Shown one piece after another: positions 53,698 to 64,000 of a DNA stretch of 64,000 bases. The notes under the pieces were generated by a model. It was not told the origin of the DNA. It worked only from the letters and a program-made list of their open reading frames with translations, and made no database searches. Source of the DNA: Schistocerca nitens (taxonomy: Eukaryota; Arthropoda; Insecta; Orthoptera; Acrididae). Every line of letters starts with the position of its first letter. Position 1 is the stretch's first letter. The stretch lies in NCBI RefSeq assembly GCF_023898315.1, contig NC_064622.1, positions 350,901,234 through 350,965,233 of the forward strand, read 5' to 3'. The position numbers and the translations under genes were made by a program.

Positions 53698-54053
53698 AGA
53701 ATGAGATTTTCACTCTGCAGCGGAGTGTGCGCAGATATGAAATTTCCTGGCAGATTAAAAACTGTGTGCCGAACCGAGACTCGAAACTCGGGACCTTTGC
53801 CTTTCGCGGGCAAGTGCTCTACCAACTGAGCTACCCAAGCACGACTCGCGCCCCGTCCTCACAGCTTTACTACTGCCAGTACCTGCGAACCTCCTGCGAG
53901 GTAGATACGAGGTACTGGCAGAAGTAAAGCTGTGAGGAGGTGGCGTAAGTCGTGATTGGGTAGCTCAGTTGGTAGAGCACTTGCCCGCGAAAGGCAAAGG
54001 TCCCGAGTTCGAGTCTCGGTCCGGCACACAGTTTTAATCTGCCAGGAAGTTTC
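53698..54053. mobile_element. Fold-back element with two opposed tRNA-like arms
   Basis: Perfect 12-bp duplication attttcatatct at 53686-53697 and 54054-54065. Arms 53737-53887 and about 53900-54053 are near-perfect inverted copies, each containing a tRNA-like segment (gctcagttggtagagcac and complement). It is the cleanest of the three relatives. Confidence 0.95.
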
Positions 54054-54065
54054 ATTTTCATATCT

Positions 54066-54855
54066 ACCCAGCAGGATAAAGAAATAGAAGTAAAGGGTAA
54101 ACACAATAAAAAAAACCAACTCACTAGCAAAAGCCGAGAACTACGCAAATATTAACAAAAAAATGTTAGTGGCAGGTTCATTAACAGTGAGACCAACACA
54201 GATAGAATCAGTTTGGAAAAAAGAAAATCACCCTTAGGTTGTTACAACCTAGCAAGATAGTGTCCGTAAATGTTCTTCTTTCAGAAACGAGGCAATACTG
54301 TCTGTCATTGTCCGCCGTGGACAGGTGTCGTAACAATTCTGCTACAAATATAGGTTGCTGAATTCCTGATGTTATCGAGAAGTTGACGCTGTCGTCTTAC
54401 ACATAGCGAACACCATAGTATTAAGCCTAAATGGTTGAAGTCAGTTTCAGTGTTCTTAGCAGTACAGAGATGGCTGAACTTTCATGCTATGAAGGTGTGA
54501 CCCAACATGATATTGTTATAGTAATGGTGTCAAAATCAAGTTTTTGGCAGAACGCTCGGCTGTATTGAAGCGTAATGTTTTCCTTTCGACTTTTGCGAGA
54601 CCTGCAACATATGCGGCCATTCCTGAAACGTTTGTTTCTTGAAATCTCTAACCGCTAGCAGTCGTCATTCCTGCAGTGTTAGCGACACTTACATGCGACA
54701 GGAGCAGAGCTTGCGAGGAATGCTGACGTCGCGTATATACGTTTCGACGTTTTCTTAGTAAACGTACGCTACAAAACACATTCTGTATGTCGGCAATTGC
54801 TACACATGTCCATCTCTCTTCCACAACTTGCATGACAGAAGAACAGATGCAGTAG
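54066..54855. other. Unassigned DNA
   Basis: No gene or repeat recognised. Confidence 0.35.
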
Positions 54856-54859
54856 GTGT

Positions 54860-55135
54860 TGTTCGCACGAACGGAGAAGACACGTCAATAATTGATGTTA
54901 AAATACAAAGAGGTGAGATGGAATTTAGGTCGACGGATGCTGTAATAATCTCGAAGTAGCATGACAAAACTGACGTACGTATGTTGTTGATATCCCATAC
55001 AGACGCAGTGGAATCAGTTGTGGAAAAGGACCATCAAACTAATACCGAAAAGTTAAGCCAAAACCTCTGTTGGATTACAACGAGTCTATGGATTCAGTGG
55101 ATAAATACGACGTATCACTTAGCTCACCGGAATTC
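54860..55135 (+). pseudogene. piggyBac-like transposase trace
   Basis: The + strand in shifting frames reads KIQRGEMEF, then HDKTDVRMLLISHTDAVES, then DYNESMDSVDKYDVSLSSP. This recalls the W-x-D-K-R-x-V and VVDYN-x-x-MGGVD-x-x-D blocks of piggyBac enzymes. No terminal repeats found. The similarity is judged by eye. Confidence 0.5.
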
Positions 55136-55139
55136 ATTC

Positions 55140-55780
55140 GTAAAACACTGAAATTGTACAAAAACCCTCTTGTTTAACAAGATTTATTAGGTCTTTTTCT
55201 TCTATGTTTGTTCGGTAGAGATTTTGCAATTGATTTGAAACTAATTCCCCGATGAGCCAGAGGCTTGAAACTTTCAACAATCGCTCAGAACTGGATGACG
55301 ATGCAATATTAACTAGCTTCTTGTTTGGTGTGAGGTGGAGGATACTTTGTTTACCACTATAATATCCCAATGAGTTGGAGACTTGAAACATTTAACATAG
55401 CTCAGTAGTCGCTAACAAAGCGGTATTAAACACCTTCCATGTCTGGTGTGTGGTGGAGGGTGCTTTTTATAAACCACTGCTTTTTTCCCATTTTCGCGTT
55501 CCACCTGCGAATGTTTCATGGCAAAATCTGTTGCTGGTAAGCCCCTTGTGAGCTCAATTCTCTCTGTTTCTCCCCTTGAGGTCTTTTCTTCCGATAATTG
55601 TAGGAGGAAGCATTGTACTGTTTGACTCAGGCGAAGAGAAACTGAAATAATCCTGAATAATCTTCTATTGTAATCTCATCGAAATGTTTGAAATCCATTA
55701 AAAAGTATGACACACACTCATCGAAATATTTGAATTGGATTAAAGAGTATGATACACACAACATTAAAAAGCAGGGAATA
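55140..55780. other. Unassigned AT-rich DNA
   Basis: Short imperfect direct repeats are visible (gatgagccagaggcttgaaa / aatgagttggagacttgaaa at about 55252 and 55370; atcgaaatgtttgaa / atcgaaatatttgaa at about 55680 and 55720). No gene. Confidence 0.4.
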
Positions 55781-56188
55781 ATTATTTAAATAAAACCTTT
55801 TTAATATAACACGTTTTTAAAATTGATTAAAAAGCATAAAATAAAAAAAATCCCGTACAGATTCCTAACTTGTCCTAAAAATTTGTGCTTGTGAATTTTC
55901 AGTGGCTATAAAAATATTTGTAGAATTTAAAACGAAAAATGCGGGACACGTACAATAGATAACTGAAAGGGGAAGAAATATTCATGCATCAATTTTGTAT
56001 TGCATGCATCGCACATTTTTAGTTTTAAATTTTACAAGTATTTTCATAGCTATTAAAAATTCACAAGCACAACTTTTCAAGGCTATCTGTATGGTATTTG
56101 GAATCTTTATGGGGCTAGCAGAAGTTATTTTATACTTCCTAGTTCGTTTTAAAAACGTGTTAAATTAAAAAGTTTTTATTTAAATAAT
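55781..56188. mobile_element. AT-rich fold-back element, arms of about 180 bp
   Basis: The left arm from attatttaaataaaa and the inverted right arm ending tttttatttaaataat share internal words: gtgcttgtgaattttcagtg with an inverted partner near 56050, and atgcatcaattttgtattgc near the centre. No coding sequence. Confidence 0.75.
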
Positions 56189-56639
56189 CCACTAATTCAC
56201 TCCTTAGACATGTGCATGCTAAATTCTCACGTTGTTCAGGAGGATTATACCGGAAATACTGCTTCAATTACCAAATTTCATCTCAGTGTCATTTCTGTGA
56301 TTTTAGACACATACGACCAAGGCGGGCAAGTATCAGGAGGTCATTTCACAGACAAGAAAAATACATTGCGGCTTCGAGAAAGCCACTTAGCAAGTACCGT
56401 TGAATAATCAGTACAAACAACACGGAACTGTAATGAGACGCATCATATGCAACAAGAACAAAAAACGGAGGAAATCATGTTGCTGTGTGCTGTGCCTTTT
56501 TTCAACTTTCTGCAATGTGTTCTTTTTTTTTGTAATGTTATTTAGTTTTAGGAACATAAAGAATGACGAATTTCAAAGTATAATTTATTGGCGAGTCTGA
56601 ATACGATAGAACCTGTGATAATAAAGAGTGCAGCAGGCG

Positions 56640-56945
56640 CCCTCCTACGCAGCGCCGTATCGTCCCAGCATGGCGCACGCTGCCGTGTGGAGCGTCTCGT
56701 CCGCACACTACATTGTGGGGGTTGAGCCGACGACGAAATCTGTATGCAGCAGAAGTATAATAAAGCTGGCCATCAATTACACTACGTTTCGCCATGTTGT
56801 CCAAGATTCGAACAAATACAGCACGTGAATGTTCCCTAGCCCAATACACGATTGGATCGGGAAGAAATCCTAGTAAGAGGTAGCATGCTAAGTACCCTCT
56901 GCCATGCACTTCCCAATGGTTTGTAGAGTGTGGGTGCAGGTGACG
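56640..56945 (+). mobile_element. LINE 3' fragment
   Basis: The text cgtttcgccatgttgtccaa, then gaatgttccctagcccaata and accctctgccatgcacttcc is the 3' coding end and tail of the first LINE type. Frameshifted. Confidence 0.6.
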
Positions 56946-57224
56946 AAGCGTGGAGGAATGTGTGGTATTTTGTGGTTACGCAGGTGTCACCTACCTCCCC
57001 CTCCCGTGTGTGGGCGGACAGGTGTCACCTACCTCCCTGCTGAGCTCGCGCCGATGGCCAACTGGGGCTTCTAAGGCTGTTACGGCCAGCTTACCACCAC
57101 CAAACTCACTCACCGACACGCCGCATATCGCTTATATGCGAAACCTGCTGCTAGCGAAAAACTCTTGTGCAACTTGCAGCGCATGAAGTTCCAGGTGTGA
57201 AATTAATGACACAGGTACATACCC

Positions 57225-58320
57225 TTGCAAAATTTCTGTATACGTCTGAAGCGCATGTTTCAAACATTAGGCAATATTAAATCGGTATGCATCTTAGCAG
57301 TTGGGAATGCGGACGCAGCACGTCACATTTACACTGAATTTTACAGTGGGAGGCATTTATCTCGTGCAAGAACGTTTGTGGGACTCTACTTACGCTTGTT
57401 AGAGAGAACCTCATTTGATAAGAAAGTTGCTGATAGTGCGCGACTACGCAGTTTACGAATGCTTGAACTTAGAAAAGGGGTTCTTCGTATTTGGATGAAA
57501 CTCCATCAACTAGTACAAGGGGAATTGTTAGAAGGGAAGGTGTTAATCACCTGACTATTCGCAACGTTCAGCATGAAAATCTTGGGTACCCAAGTGGTTT
57601 TCAGTGGGTGCATGGATTAAATGACGCAGACTTTCAATCAAAATTAACTTTCTGACAACGCATATTAGGGCACTGTGCTGTGTTTCAGCAGTTCTTAGTA
57701 TGTACTTTATTCATTGACGACGCTGACTTCTCACGTAATGAGATCTTTAATTATCACAGCGATCAGTCTAGGTGTATGAAAATCCTAAAGAAGTGAGGTA
57801 AGACAGACATCAACAGGGGTTCAGCCTTAGCGTGTAAGTAGGAATCGTTCGTGGTCATTCCGTTGGTCTCTGTTTCTTTCCGCGACGTTTTACTAGACAA
57901 CCGTTTCTACAGTTTATTAGACGTGATTTGCTTTATTTAGCTAATAATGTACGTCTAAGCATCACCAAGGAATGTAGTTCATCCACGATGGTGCTTCGCT
58001 TCACTTTACACTGACAGTCCACCATTATCCTGATAACCGGCTTCCTAATGTGTAGGTTGGTAGAGGGGGCCCACTGCATGGCCTGCCAGATTGCCAGACT
58101 CAATCCAATGGAGTTCTTACTTTGGGAACATTCAAAATTCTTGGTGTATTGAAGTCCCGTACCAAATGACGATGTTCAAAGGCAGCGTATCAAAAATGGA
58201 TTTGACCAAATACAGAACACACCAGGAACTTTTCACGACGTATAGCACAGTAAGGAACGCAGACTCATGACATGCGTGGAAGTTGCTGGTCACTTCGGGC
58301 AACTTTTGTAAACGTGAACG
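57225..58320 (+). pseudogene. DUF4817-type transposase remnant
   Basis: At 57300-57420 the + strand reads NADAARHIYTEF, then SRARTFVGLYLRLLERTSF, the N-terminal helix-turn-helix of the DUF4817 transposase family. After a decayed middle, 57970-58150 gives FIHDGASLHF and VGRGGPL, the same motifs as HDGAPAHFS and RWIGRGGPI at 2698-2996. Most frames are broken. It shows what the deleted element at 2487-3255 probably lost. Confidence 0.7.
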
Positions 58321-58619
58321 TGTTTGGTAAATGTATCATTTGCGTGCCACGATAATGAATCCCTTCAAATACATAAATGTGTTGCTAAACGTATCATTTT
58401 TGTGCCATGAATAATAAATCCTTTATACCTCCGTAACGAAGGACCCATGTTAATATGAAGTTTTTATAATGTTCTGATATCAAGAACAAATCCATAAAGT
58501 TCGTGAGACATGTTTCTATACCCCCTGTACATTCTGCTAAGGAGAAAATCCTGTAGGTGGTATTCTGTAATGAACTCATCTTCGACGAGACATGAAATAT
58601 TATCTTGAAGTAATCGATC

Positions 58620-59527
58620 ACCACTTGCGTCCATTTCTACATCTACATCCATATACATATTCCGCAAGCCACTATATGGCACACGATGGGGGGTACTTTG
58701 TGCCACTACTAGTAATCCCCTTGCCTGTTGCACTCTCGAGCAGACCGAGGGAAACCCCTATCCATGGGCCTATGCTGCCGCACGAGCGCTGATTTCTCTT
58801 ATCTTATATTGATGATCCTTACGCGAAATGTATGTTGGTAGTAGCAGTATCACCCTGAAGCCAGTTTCAAAGGGCGGTTCTCAAACTTTTCCCAATAGTT
58901 TTGCGGTGAAAAGATATCCATTTGCGTTCATGATTTCTATTACAGTCGCGTGATGATCGAATCTGCCGGTAACAACACTAGCTGCTCGCTTCTGAATTGA
59001 TTCGAGTCTTCCTTTATTCCGACCTGGTGAAAATTGCAAACACCCGAGCAGTACTCAAGAATAGGTTGCACTAATTTTCTATACGCTGTCTCCTTTACAG
59101 GTGAACGACACTTTCTCGAAGTTCGCCAAGTTAACCTAAGTCGTCCATTCGCCTTTCCTACTAAAGTGCTTACGTCCTCGTTCCATTTCATACCGCCCTG
59201 CAACGTTACGCCCACATATTTAATCAACGTGACTGTGTCAAGCAGCACTTTACGAATGCTGTATTTGAACGTCGGGGGATTGGTTCTCCTACTTATCTGC
59301 ATTAACTTACATATTTTTACAGTTCCCGTACACTACATCATCAGCAAAGAGCCACTGCTCATCCTGTCCGTCGCATCATTTATGTACTCGTATGTGGAGA
59401 ATAATAGCAGTCCTATCACACGTCTCTGGGGCACTCCAGACGATATCCTTGGCTCTGACGAACACGCGCGATCAAGGACAAAGTAGTGGGTTGTATTCCT
59501 TAAGAAGTCTTGGAACCACATAGTATC
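58620..59527 (-). mobile_element. LINE reverse-transcriptase remnant
   Basis: On the minus strand: SGVPQRRVIGLLLF at about 59430 (from SGVPQGTVLGPLLF), KYVGVTLQGGMKWNEDVSTL at about 59210, AYRKLVQPILEYCSGVCN at about 59070, then a tail ending near ctacatctacatccatatac. This is the C-terminal third of the first LINE type. Stops and frameshifts are present. Confidence 0.75.
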
Positions 59528-60095
59528 TGAGTATCTTCGTCAACAGTCTGCATATTTTCAGCATAATTCATTGTTTAGTGTAGTGTAACGTATCGTTTCC
59601 ATACCGCGCCTATGTACTCCTCCTGGCTTATTTTCTGCACCAGAGTTATCATCCGGAGAAGTTATTTTCTCCAGGCTGGAGTCGATGCGCCGATCTTTCT
59701 GTAATCCTCTTAAATGGTTGAGAATGGCTAAAGAGCGAGCGGTCTCCCAAAAATGGCAGATGTTACCGACCACCTGGTGGAAAATAAACGTTTCAAAAGC
59801 CTGGCGGCAGGAAATATTTAGCAGTGAAACGATTAACGCGAGAGGGCAATGGTCACTGATACTGCCTGCTTGCGCTTCTGCGTCTGACTGGCCGAAAGGC
59901 TGGAGCGCAGAACAATTTTGTGGAGTGGGCTGGAGGTCACAGTGTCGAAGAGCGGGCCGGCGGCCGCTGTGAGACAGACAAGTTGCCTGTCTTGCGTAGC
60001 GTATTTCGGAAGTTTAGAACCATTTATTACAGCAAGGAGAATTGAGAGATTGCAACAGGTACAGTCCCGTGCAGGGGTGTGAATTTTGGATTGAG
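59528..60095. other. Unassigned DNA
   Basis: No gene or repeat recognised; a small GC-rich patch lies at 59920-59975. Confidence 0.35.
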
Positions 60096-60110
60096 TGATA
60101 ACTGTTTTCT

Positions 60111-60286
60111 CCGAGCGGTTAAAGGCGCTACAGTCTGGAACCGCACGACCGCCACGGTCGCAGGTTCGAATCCTGCCTCGGGCATGGATGTGTGTGATGT
60201 CCTTAGGTTAGTTAGGTTTAAGTAGTTCTAAGTTCTAGGGGACTTATGACCACAGCAGTTGAGTCCCATAGTGCTCAGAGCCATTT
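60111..60286 (+). mobile_element. Family 1 SINE
   Basis: Perfect 15-bp target duplication tgataactgttttct at 60096-60110 and 60287-60301. Slightly 5'-truncated (starts ccgagcggtt). Confidence 0.95.
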
Positions 60287-60301
60287 TGATAACTGTTTTC
60301 T

Positions 60302-61055
60302 AGGAGAGTGTTTTCGTTTAGGGGGTTTGTGCAGAGGCTTAACAGGCAGAGCCCTGGGTTGTGGAGGCAAGAAGCTAGCTGAAAAGTGGTGTTTAGTGTA
60401 ATAGCTTCTGCTATATCTTCATTGAAACCAATAAATTACACTTATTCCGTGGAAATTTTTTTCCTGTTACCTTTAAACTAAATTTCTGTTTTGGTATTGT
60501 GGAGATAGTTGTCAGAAGTTCTGACAGTAGCTAGGTAGCTACAGGGTTTTGATTATTGACACTGGAGTGCGATAAGTTTAAACCTATCTCGCGGGTCAAA
60601 GAGACGCTGGAGACCTTATTTAGACTGGTTGGATGGTATGGAAGTGCAGATAATCAATCCGGGTCCGATAATGAACGTTTCCAATCAAATCCGCGGTGCA
60701 GTAGGTCGTGTAATTTGTGCTGCAAGCTTCACGAAGCGTGGATTCTGGCTGCGGTCGCGACGTTACGGTAGCTCTGAGGCACGGGCAAAAGTTACACTGC
60801 TACGATACGCTCGTTGTGCTTGTATTTTAGAAGCTAGAAGTCGGACGAAGAAGATTATCCAGGAAAAATTGCAGCAGTCATAATATATTGAAGTATTTAC
60901 TCGTAAACTACCTTAGCTAACCTGGTACTGAAGGACATTTTGATGAGACCCTTGGAGATGTGTAGTGCGGCTAGTTTCCGCTACAACTTTTCCTAGCCGA
61001 CGAACATTACCCATTTTTCTACTAGTAAAGTTGTGTGGACGAAACACAAATAATC
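60302..61055. other. Unassigned DNA
   Basis: No repeat recognised. An open stretch of 84 codons at 60629-60883 has no known domain. Confidence 0.35.
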
Positions 61056-61059
61056 GCAC

Positions 61060-61672
61060 CATTGCAACTAATGATTTTCGTTGGCAGAAAACCATAAACC
61101 AATTGAAATTTATCGGCAGCTGTGTGAGATGTACGGAAACAGTGTAATCACGGCGCCTTACGTTTAAAAGTGGCCGAACTAATTTTCACGCTAAAGAGCA
61201 AAGTGGACGGCCAAGCACTGTGACTGAAGAATTGGTTGCAAAAACGTCTATGAGAAGATTCGAGAAAACTTTCTTGAGCCTGGCACAAAAATAAAGTCCG
61301 CGGGGTGTTGTCAAACTTTGCAAAAGTTGAGAAATGGAATTCAAAGTAAGCATCGAGGAAAGATGAGCTCAAAAATTTTGTTCTTGCACGACAACGCTCA
61401 ACCACAAACAACAAATCGCACTCGAGAAATAATCGGTGCTTTCAATGGGAGGCTTTTCCTCTTACGCCATACTCAGGATCTTGCACCCACTGACCACTAT
61501 CTGTTTCCATCGATGAAGACCTGGCTTGAAGCATTGACGACGACGCAGGATTGCGGGAGGGAGTAACTAATTCGTTGATGTCTCAGGCGGCAGAATTTTA
61601 TGACAATGGAATTTCAAAGCTTGTTCGCCGCTATGATAAGTGTCTAAATTTGTGTGGCGACTATATTGAAAA
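61060..61672 (+). pseudogene. Mariner transposase remnant
   Basis: EIYRQLCEMYGNSVITAPYV at about 61110 is the mariner N-terminal helix-turn-helix. After a deletion, 61380-61560 reads FLHDNAQPQTTNRTREIIGA, then HTQDLAPTDHYLFPSMKTWL, the second and third blocks of a DD34D enzyme (normally HDNARPHTA and YSPDLAPSDYHLF). Stops and the deletion show it is dead. Confidence 0.8.
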
Positions 61673-61689
61673 GTGATATCCAACTGGTG

Positions 61690-62015
61690 CTTTGAAACGA
61701 ATAAAACATTTTCTTCCTAAACTCTTTTAATGTCAAAACACAATCTACTTCCTGAATATTATTTCGGCGTCCGATAATTTTCCCCATTATTACGGAGGAA
61801 ACGTTCGATAGGACACGAGGAACAGTATACGGTCTCATAGGCCCTACATGTAAATGAGCAGCAAACGGATGGAACTAGTCGTGTTGTTGGAGAAAATTAA
61901 TTACGATAGGTGCACGCAATGTGACATTACAACTTTGACACTTTTCACAGCGTGTTTTGGCTGCAGAACCGCTACTAGAACAAAATATTCATCTACAGAC
62001 GGGGTGGAAACCCGC
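61690..62015. other. Unassigned DNA
   Basis: No gene or repeat recognised. Confidence 0.35.
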
Positions 62016-62019
62016 CATA

Positions 62020-62345
62020 CACCGTGACACACTCAGGAGTGAGACGCCTCGTACAGGATTTTCGTTGCGCTGAAGGCGGAGCGTTGCGGAGTGCGTGGGG
62101 CAGCGCAGGTAGCTGGATACCTCGAGGTCTCACCGCAGACAAGAAGCCGGTGTGTGCTGCCGTGCGAATCGGCCCACGCAGCAAGAACGGGCTGTCCGGC
62201 GTACCGGGCAGGGTAGGCGGCAAGTGCCAGGCGGAAGTCAGTCCCTTAATGTGCCGCGCTGTGGGCCTCACCATTCAGCTGCCCACTGGCCTGAAAGCGG
62301 CTACGACGCTTACAGTTAGAGGTCTGCGAGGATAATGGCGCCCCC
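62020..62345. other. CpG-rich block
   Basis: GC- and CpG-rich DNA (ggagcgttgcggagtgcgtg, gtaccgggcagggtaggcgg). Both strands are open for 93-103 codons. Neither translation shows a known domain, and I cannot tell which strand, if any, is coding. Confidence 0.3.
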
Positions 62346-62414
62346 ACAAAGTACTGCATGCCCGACAATCATGCTCAAGCACTTAACTCTCCGTAGAGCA
62401 ACGTTACGCAAATA

Positions 62415-63437
62415 CACCGAAGAGCCAAGGAAACTGTTACATACGCCTAATATCGTGTAGGGCCCCCGCGAACACGCAGAAGTGCCACAACACGACGTAG
62501 CAAAAAAAATGGTTCAAATGGCTCTGAGCACTATGGGACTCAACTGCTGTGGTTATCAGTCCCCTAGAACTTAGAACTACTTAACCCTAACTAACCTAAG
62601 GACATCACACACATCCATGCCCGAGGCAGGATTCGAACCTGCGACCGTAGCAGTCCCACGGTTCCGGACTGCGCGCCTAGAACCGCGAGACCACCGCGGC
62701 CGGCCACGACGTAGCAGGACTCGACTAATGTCTAAAGTAGTGCTAGAGGGAATCGATACCATGAATTCTCCAGGATTGTCCATAAATCCGCAAGAGTACG
62801 AGTGGGCGAAGATCTCTTCGGAACAGCACGTTGCAACGCATCCCAGATATGCTCAATATGTTCATGTCTGGGGAGTTTGGTGGACAGCGGAAGTGTTTAA
62901 ACTCAGAGGAGTGTTCCTGGAGCCACTCTGTAGTAATTATGGACGTGTGAGGTGTTGCATTGTCCTGCTGGAATTGTCCATGTCCGTCGGAATGCACAAT
63001 GGACATGAATGGATGCAGGTGATAAGAAAGGATGCTTCCGTACGTGTCACCTGTCAGAGTAGTATATAGACGTATCAGGGGTCCCATATCACTCTAGCTG
63101 CACGTGCCCCATACCATTCACACCCACCACCCGCTTGAACAGACCTCGCTGACATGCAGCATCCATGGATTCATGAGCATGTCTCCATACCCGTACACGT
63201 CCATCCGCTCGATACAATTTGAAACGAGACTCGCCCGACCAGGAAACATATTTCCAGTCATCAACAGTCCAATGTCGGTGTTGACGGGCCCAGGCGAGGC
63301 GTAAAGCTTTCTGTTGTGCAATCATCAAGAGTAAACTAGTGAGCATGCGGCTCCGAAAGCTCATATCGATGATATTTCGTTCAATGGTTCGCACGCTGAC
63401 GCTTATTAATGGCTCAGCATTGAAATCTGCAACAATT
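62415..63437 (-). mobile_element. Tc1-like transposon remnant (copy H)
   Basis: Starts caccgaagagccaaggaaac after TA at 62413-62414. On the minus strand the transposase is readable: MRTIERNIIDMSFRSRML at 63394, WKYVSWSGESRFKLYRADGR at about 63245 (first Asp position reads Gly), MGPLIRLYTTLTGDTYGSIL at 63087, FQQDNATPHTS, then CPPNSPDMN. It is cut at 63437 by a SINE and the N-terminal end does not resume. Same family as 20672-22040. Confidence 0.8.
62503..62704 (-). mobile_element. Family 1 SINE nested in Tc1 copy H
   Basis: Perfect 12-bp target duplication cacgacgtagca at 62491-62502 and 62705-62716. Confidence 0.95.
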
Positions 63438-63638
63438 TCAAATGGTTCAAATGGCTCTGAGAACTATGGGACTTAACATCTGAGGTCATCAGTCCCCTAG
63501 AACTTAGAACTACTTAAACCTAACTAACCTAAGGACATCACACACATCCATGCCAGAGGCAGGATTCGAACCCCCGACCGTGGCGGTCGCGCGGTTCCAG
63601 ACTGAAGCACCTAGAACCCCTCGGCCACACCGGCCGGC
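63438..63638 (-). mobile_element. Family 1 SINE at a rearrangement point
   Basis: Complete SINE but no target duplication. Tc1 copy H lies on its left and unrelated DNA on its right, so the insertion was followed by a deletion or recombination. Confidence 0.85.
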
Positions 63639-63679
63639 CCTTGGCAGGGAAGGAGGTAATTTATTGTGTGGTTTCCTGA

Positions 63680-64000
63680 ACATGCCTCCACCTTGTGCAA
63701 GGTTTGAAAAAATAAATAAAGAAATGCCTGATGCTGTACGCTATACTGTCAAAGTTCCTATGAAGAAAGCAGTGGAGGAAATGGTGAAAATAAACCAAAA
63801 AGAAATGGATCCTGGGATAGATATTCATGACAGTGAATCTCCTACAAATGTTACTGGCCTGTGTGTGTCTGTAGGTGGTACCTCGATGGAAAGGGGTCAC
63901 ACATCTCTGTATAGAGTTGCATCTGTTAAAGGTAACGATTCAGGTAAAGTTTTAGACGTAGAAATTATGACATAATACTGCCACCAGTGTGCAACAAGGA
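63680..64000 (+). pseudogene. Mutator-like transposase, partial, cut by window edge
   Basis: The frame opens at 63680 with MPPPCARFEKINKEMPDAVR and later reads GLCVSVGGTSMERGHTSLYR, then GKVLDVEIMT, a TAA at 63973-63975, and YCHQC directly after. This matches the insect Mutator-like transposase domain with motifs D-G-T-W-x-x-RG-x-x-SL-x-G, GKVLD-x-E and a Cys-rich Y-C-x-x-C. The stop, and Gly in place of the Asp before GTS, suggest a decayed copy. The rest lies outside the window. Confidence 0.65.

Noticed and set aside
53940-54030. tRNA-like sequence with gctcagttggtagagcac and gagttcgagtctcgg
   Set aside because: Part of a fold-back element with target duplications; the same text occurs in several copies, so it is repeat-derived.
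1-64000. CRISPR arrays, operons or bacterial-type systems
   Set aside because: No regularly spaced short repeats, no ribosome-binding-site-led gene clusters; introns, SINEs and Tc1 elements show animal nuclear DNA.

Overview
The window looks like insect nuclear DNA, most likely from an orthopteran with a large genome (locust or grasshopper type). There is one long intron-rich gene with GT-AG introns. It sits in a dense mosaic of tRNA-derived SINEs, Tc1/mariner DNA transposons, fold-back elements and decayed non-LTR retrotransposons. I see no prokaryotic operons, rRNA genes, CRISPR arrays or convincing functional tRNA genes. The species is inferred from my recollection of the repeats and from the gene, not from a search.

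The one gene I can read completely is a visual/sensory arrestin of the insect Arr2 (phosrestin I) type. It lies on the + strand at 22455-37336, in eight coding exons: 22455-22521, 24147-24268, 25215-25346, 28856-29062, 33416-33604, 34206-34394, 35938-36106 and 37188-37336. All phases agree and the joined product is 407 residues. A TATA box at 22300 lies about 155 bp before the ATG. Several AATAAA signals lie between 37844 and 38921. The product would bind light-activated or odorant-activated phosphorylated receptors and stop G-protein signalling. The polar-core residues, a CaMKII-type serine and the C-terminal adaptor-binding motif are all visible.

The most interesting signal is inside arrestin intron 4. 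Positions 30398-30511 form a 38-codon frame in which 37 of 38 codons end in G or C. It has a good start context, a TTTAAATAG element and an initiator-like site at the right spacing upstream, a near-perfect photoreceptor RCSI/P3-like site at 30222-30232, and a CAG|GTGAGC donor in phase 0. It looks like an undescribed first coding exon. It either belongs to a nested gene or is an alternative promoter/first exon that could splice in frame to arrestin exon 5.

Layout. 1-2450: LINE fragment, a deleted Tc1 element and unassigned DNA. 2452-5166: a Tc1 element carrying four later insertions, each with its own target duplication. 5170-10330: SINEs, a 1.1-kb fold-back element and unassigned DNA. 10337-16550: Tc1 copies and LINE pieces, one LINE interrupted by a 432-bp palindromic insertion. 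16550-22050: a CpG-rich block, two further Tc1-like remnants and a fold-back element. 22050-38940: arrestin locus, with a Tc1-like element holding an intact 340-codon transposase in intron 3. 38940-64000: LINE remnants, SINEs, Tc1/mariner and DUF4817-type transposon remnants, a piggyBac-like trace, fold-back elements and, at the right edge, the start of a Mutator-like transposase.
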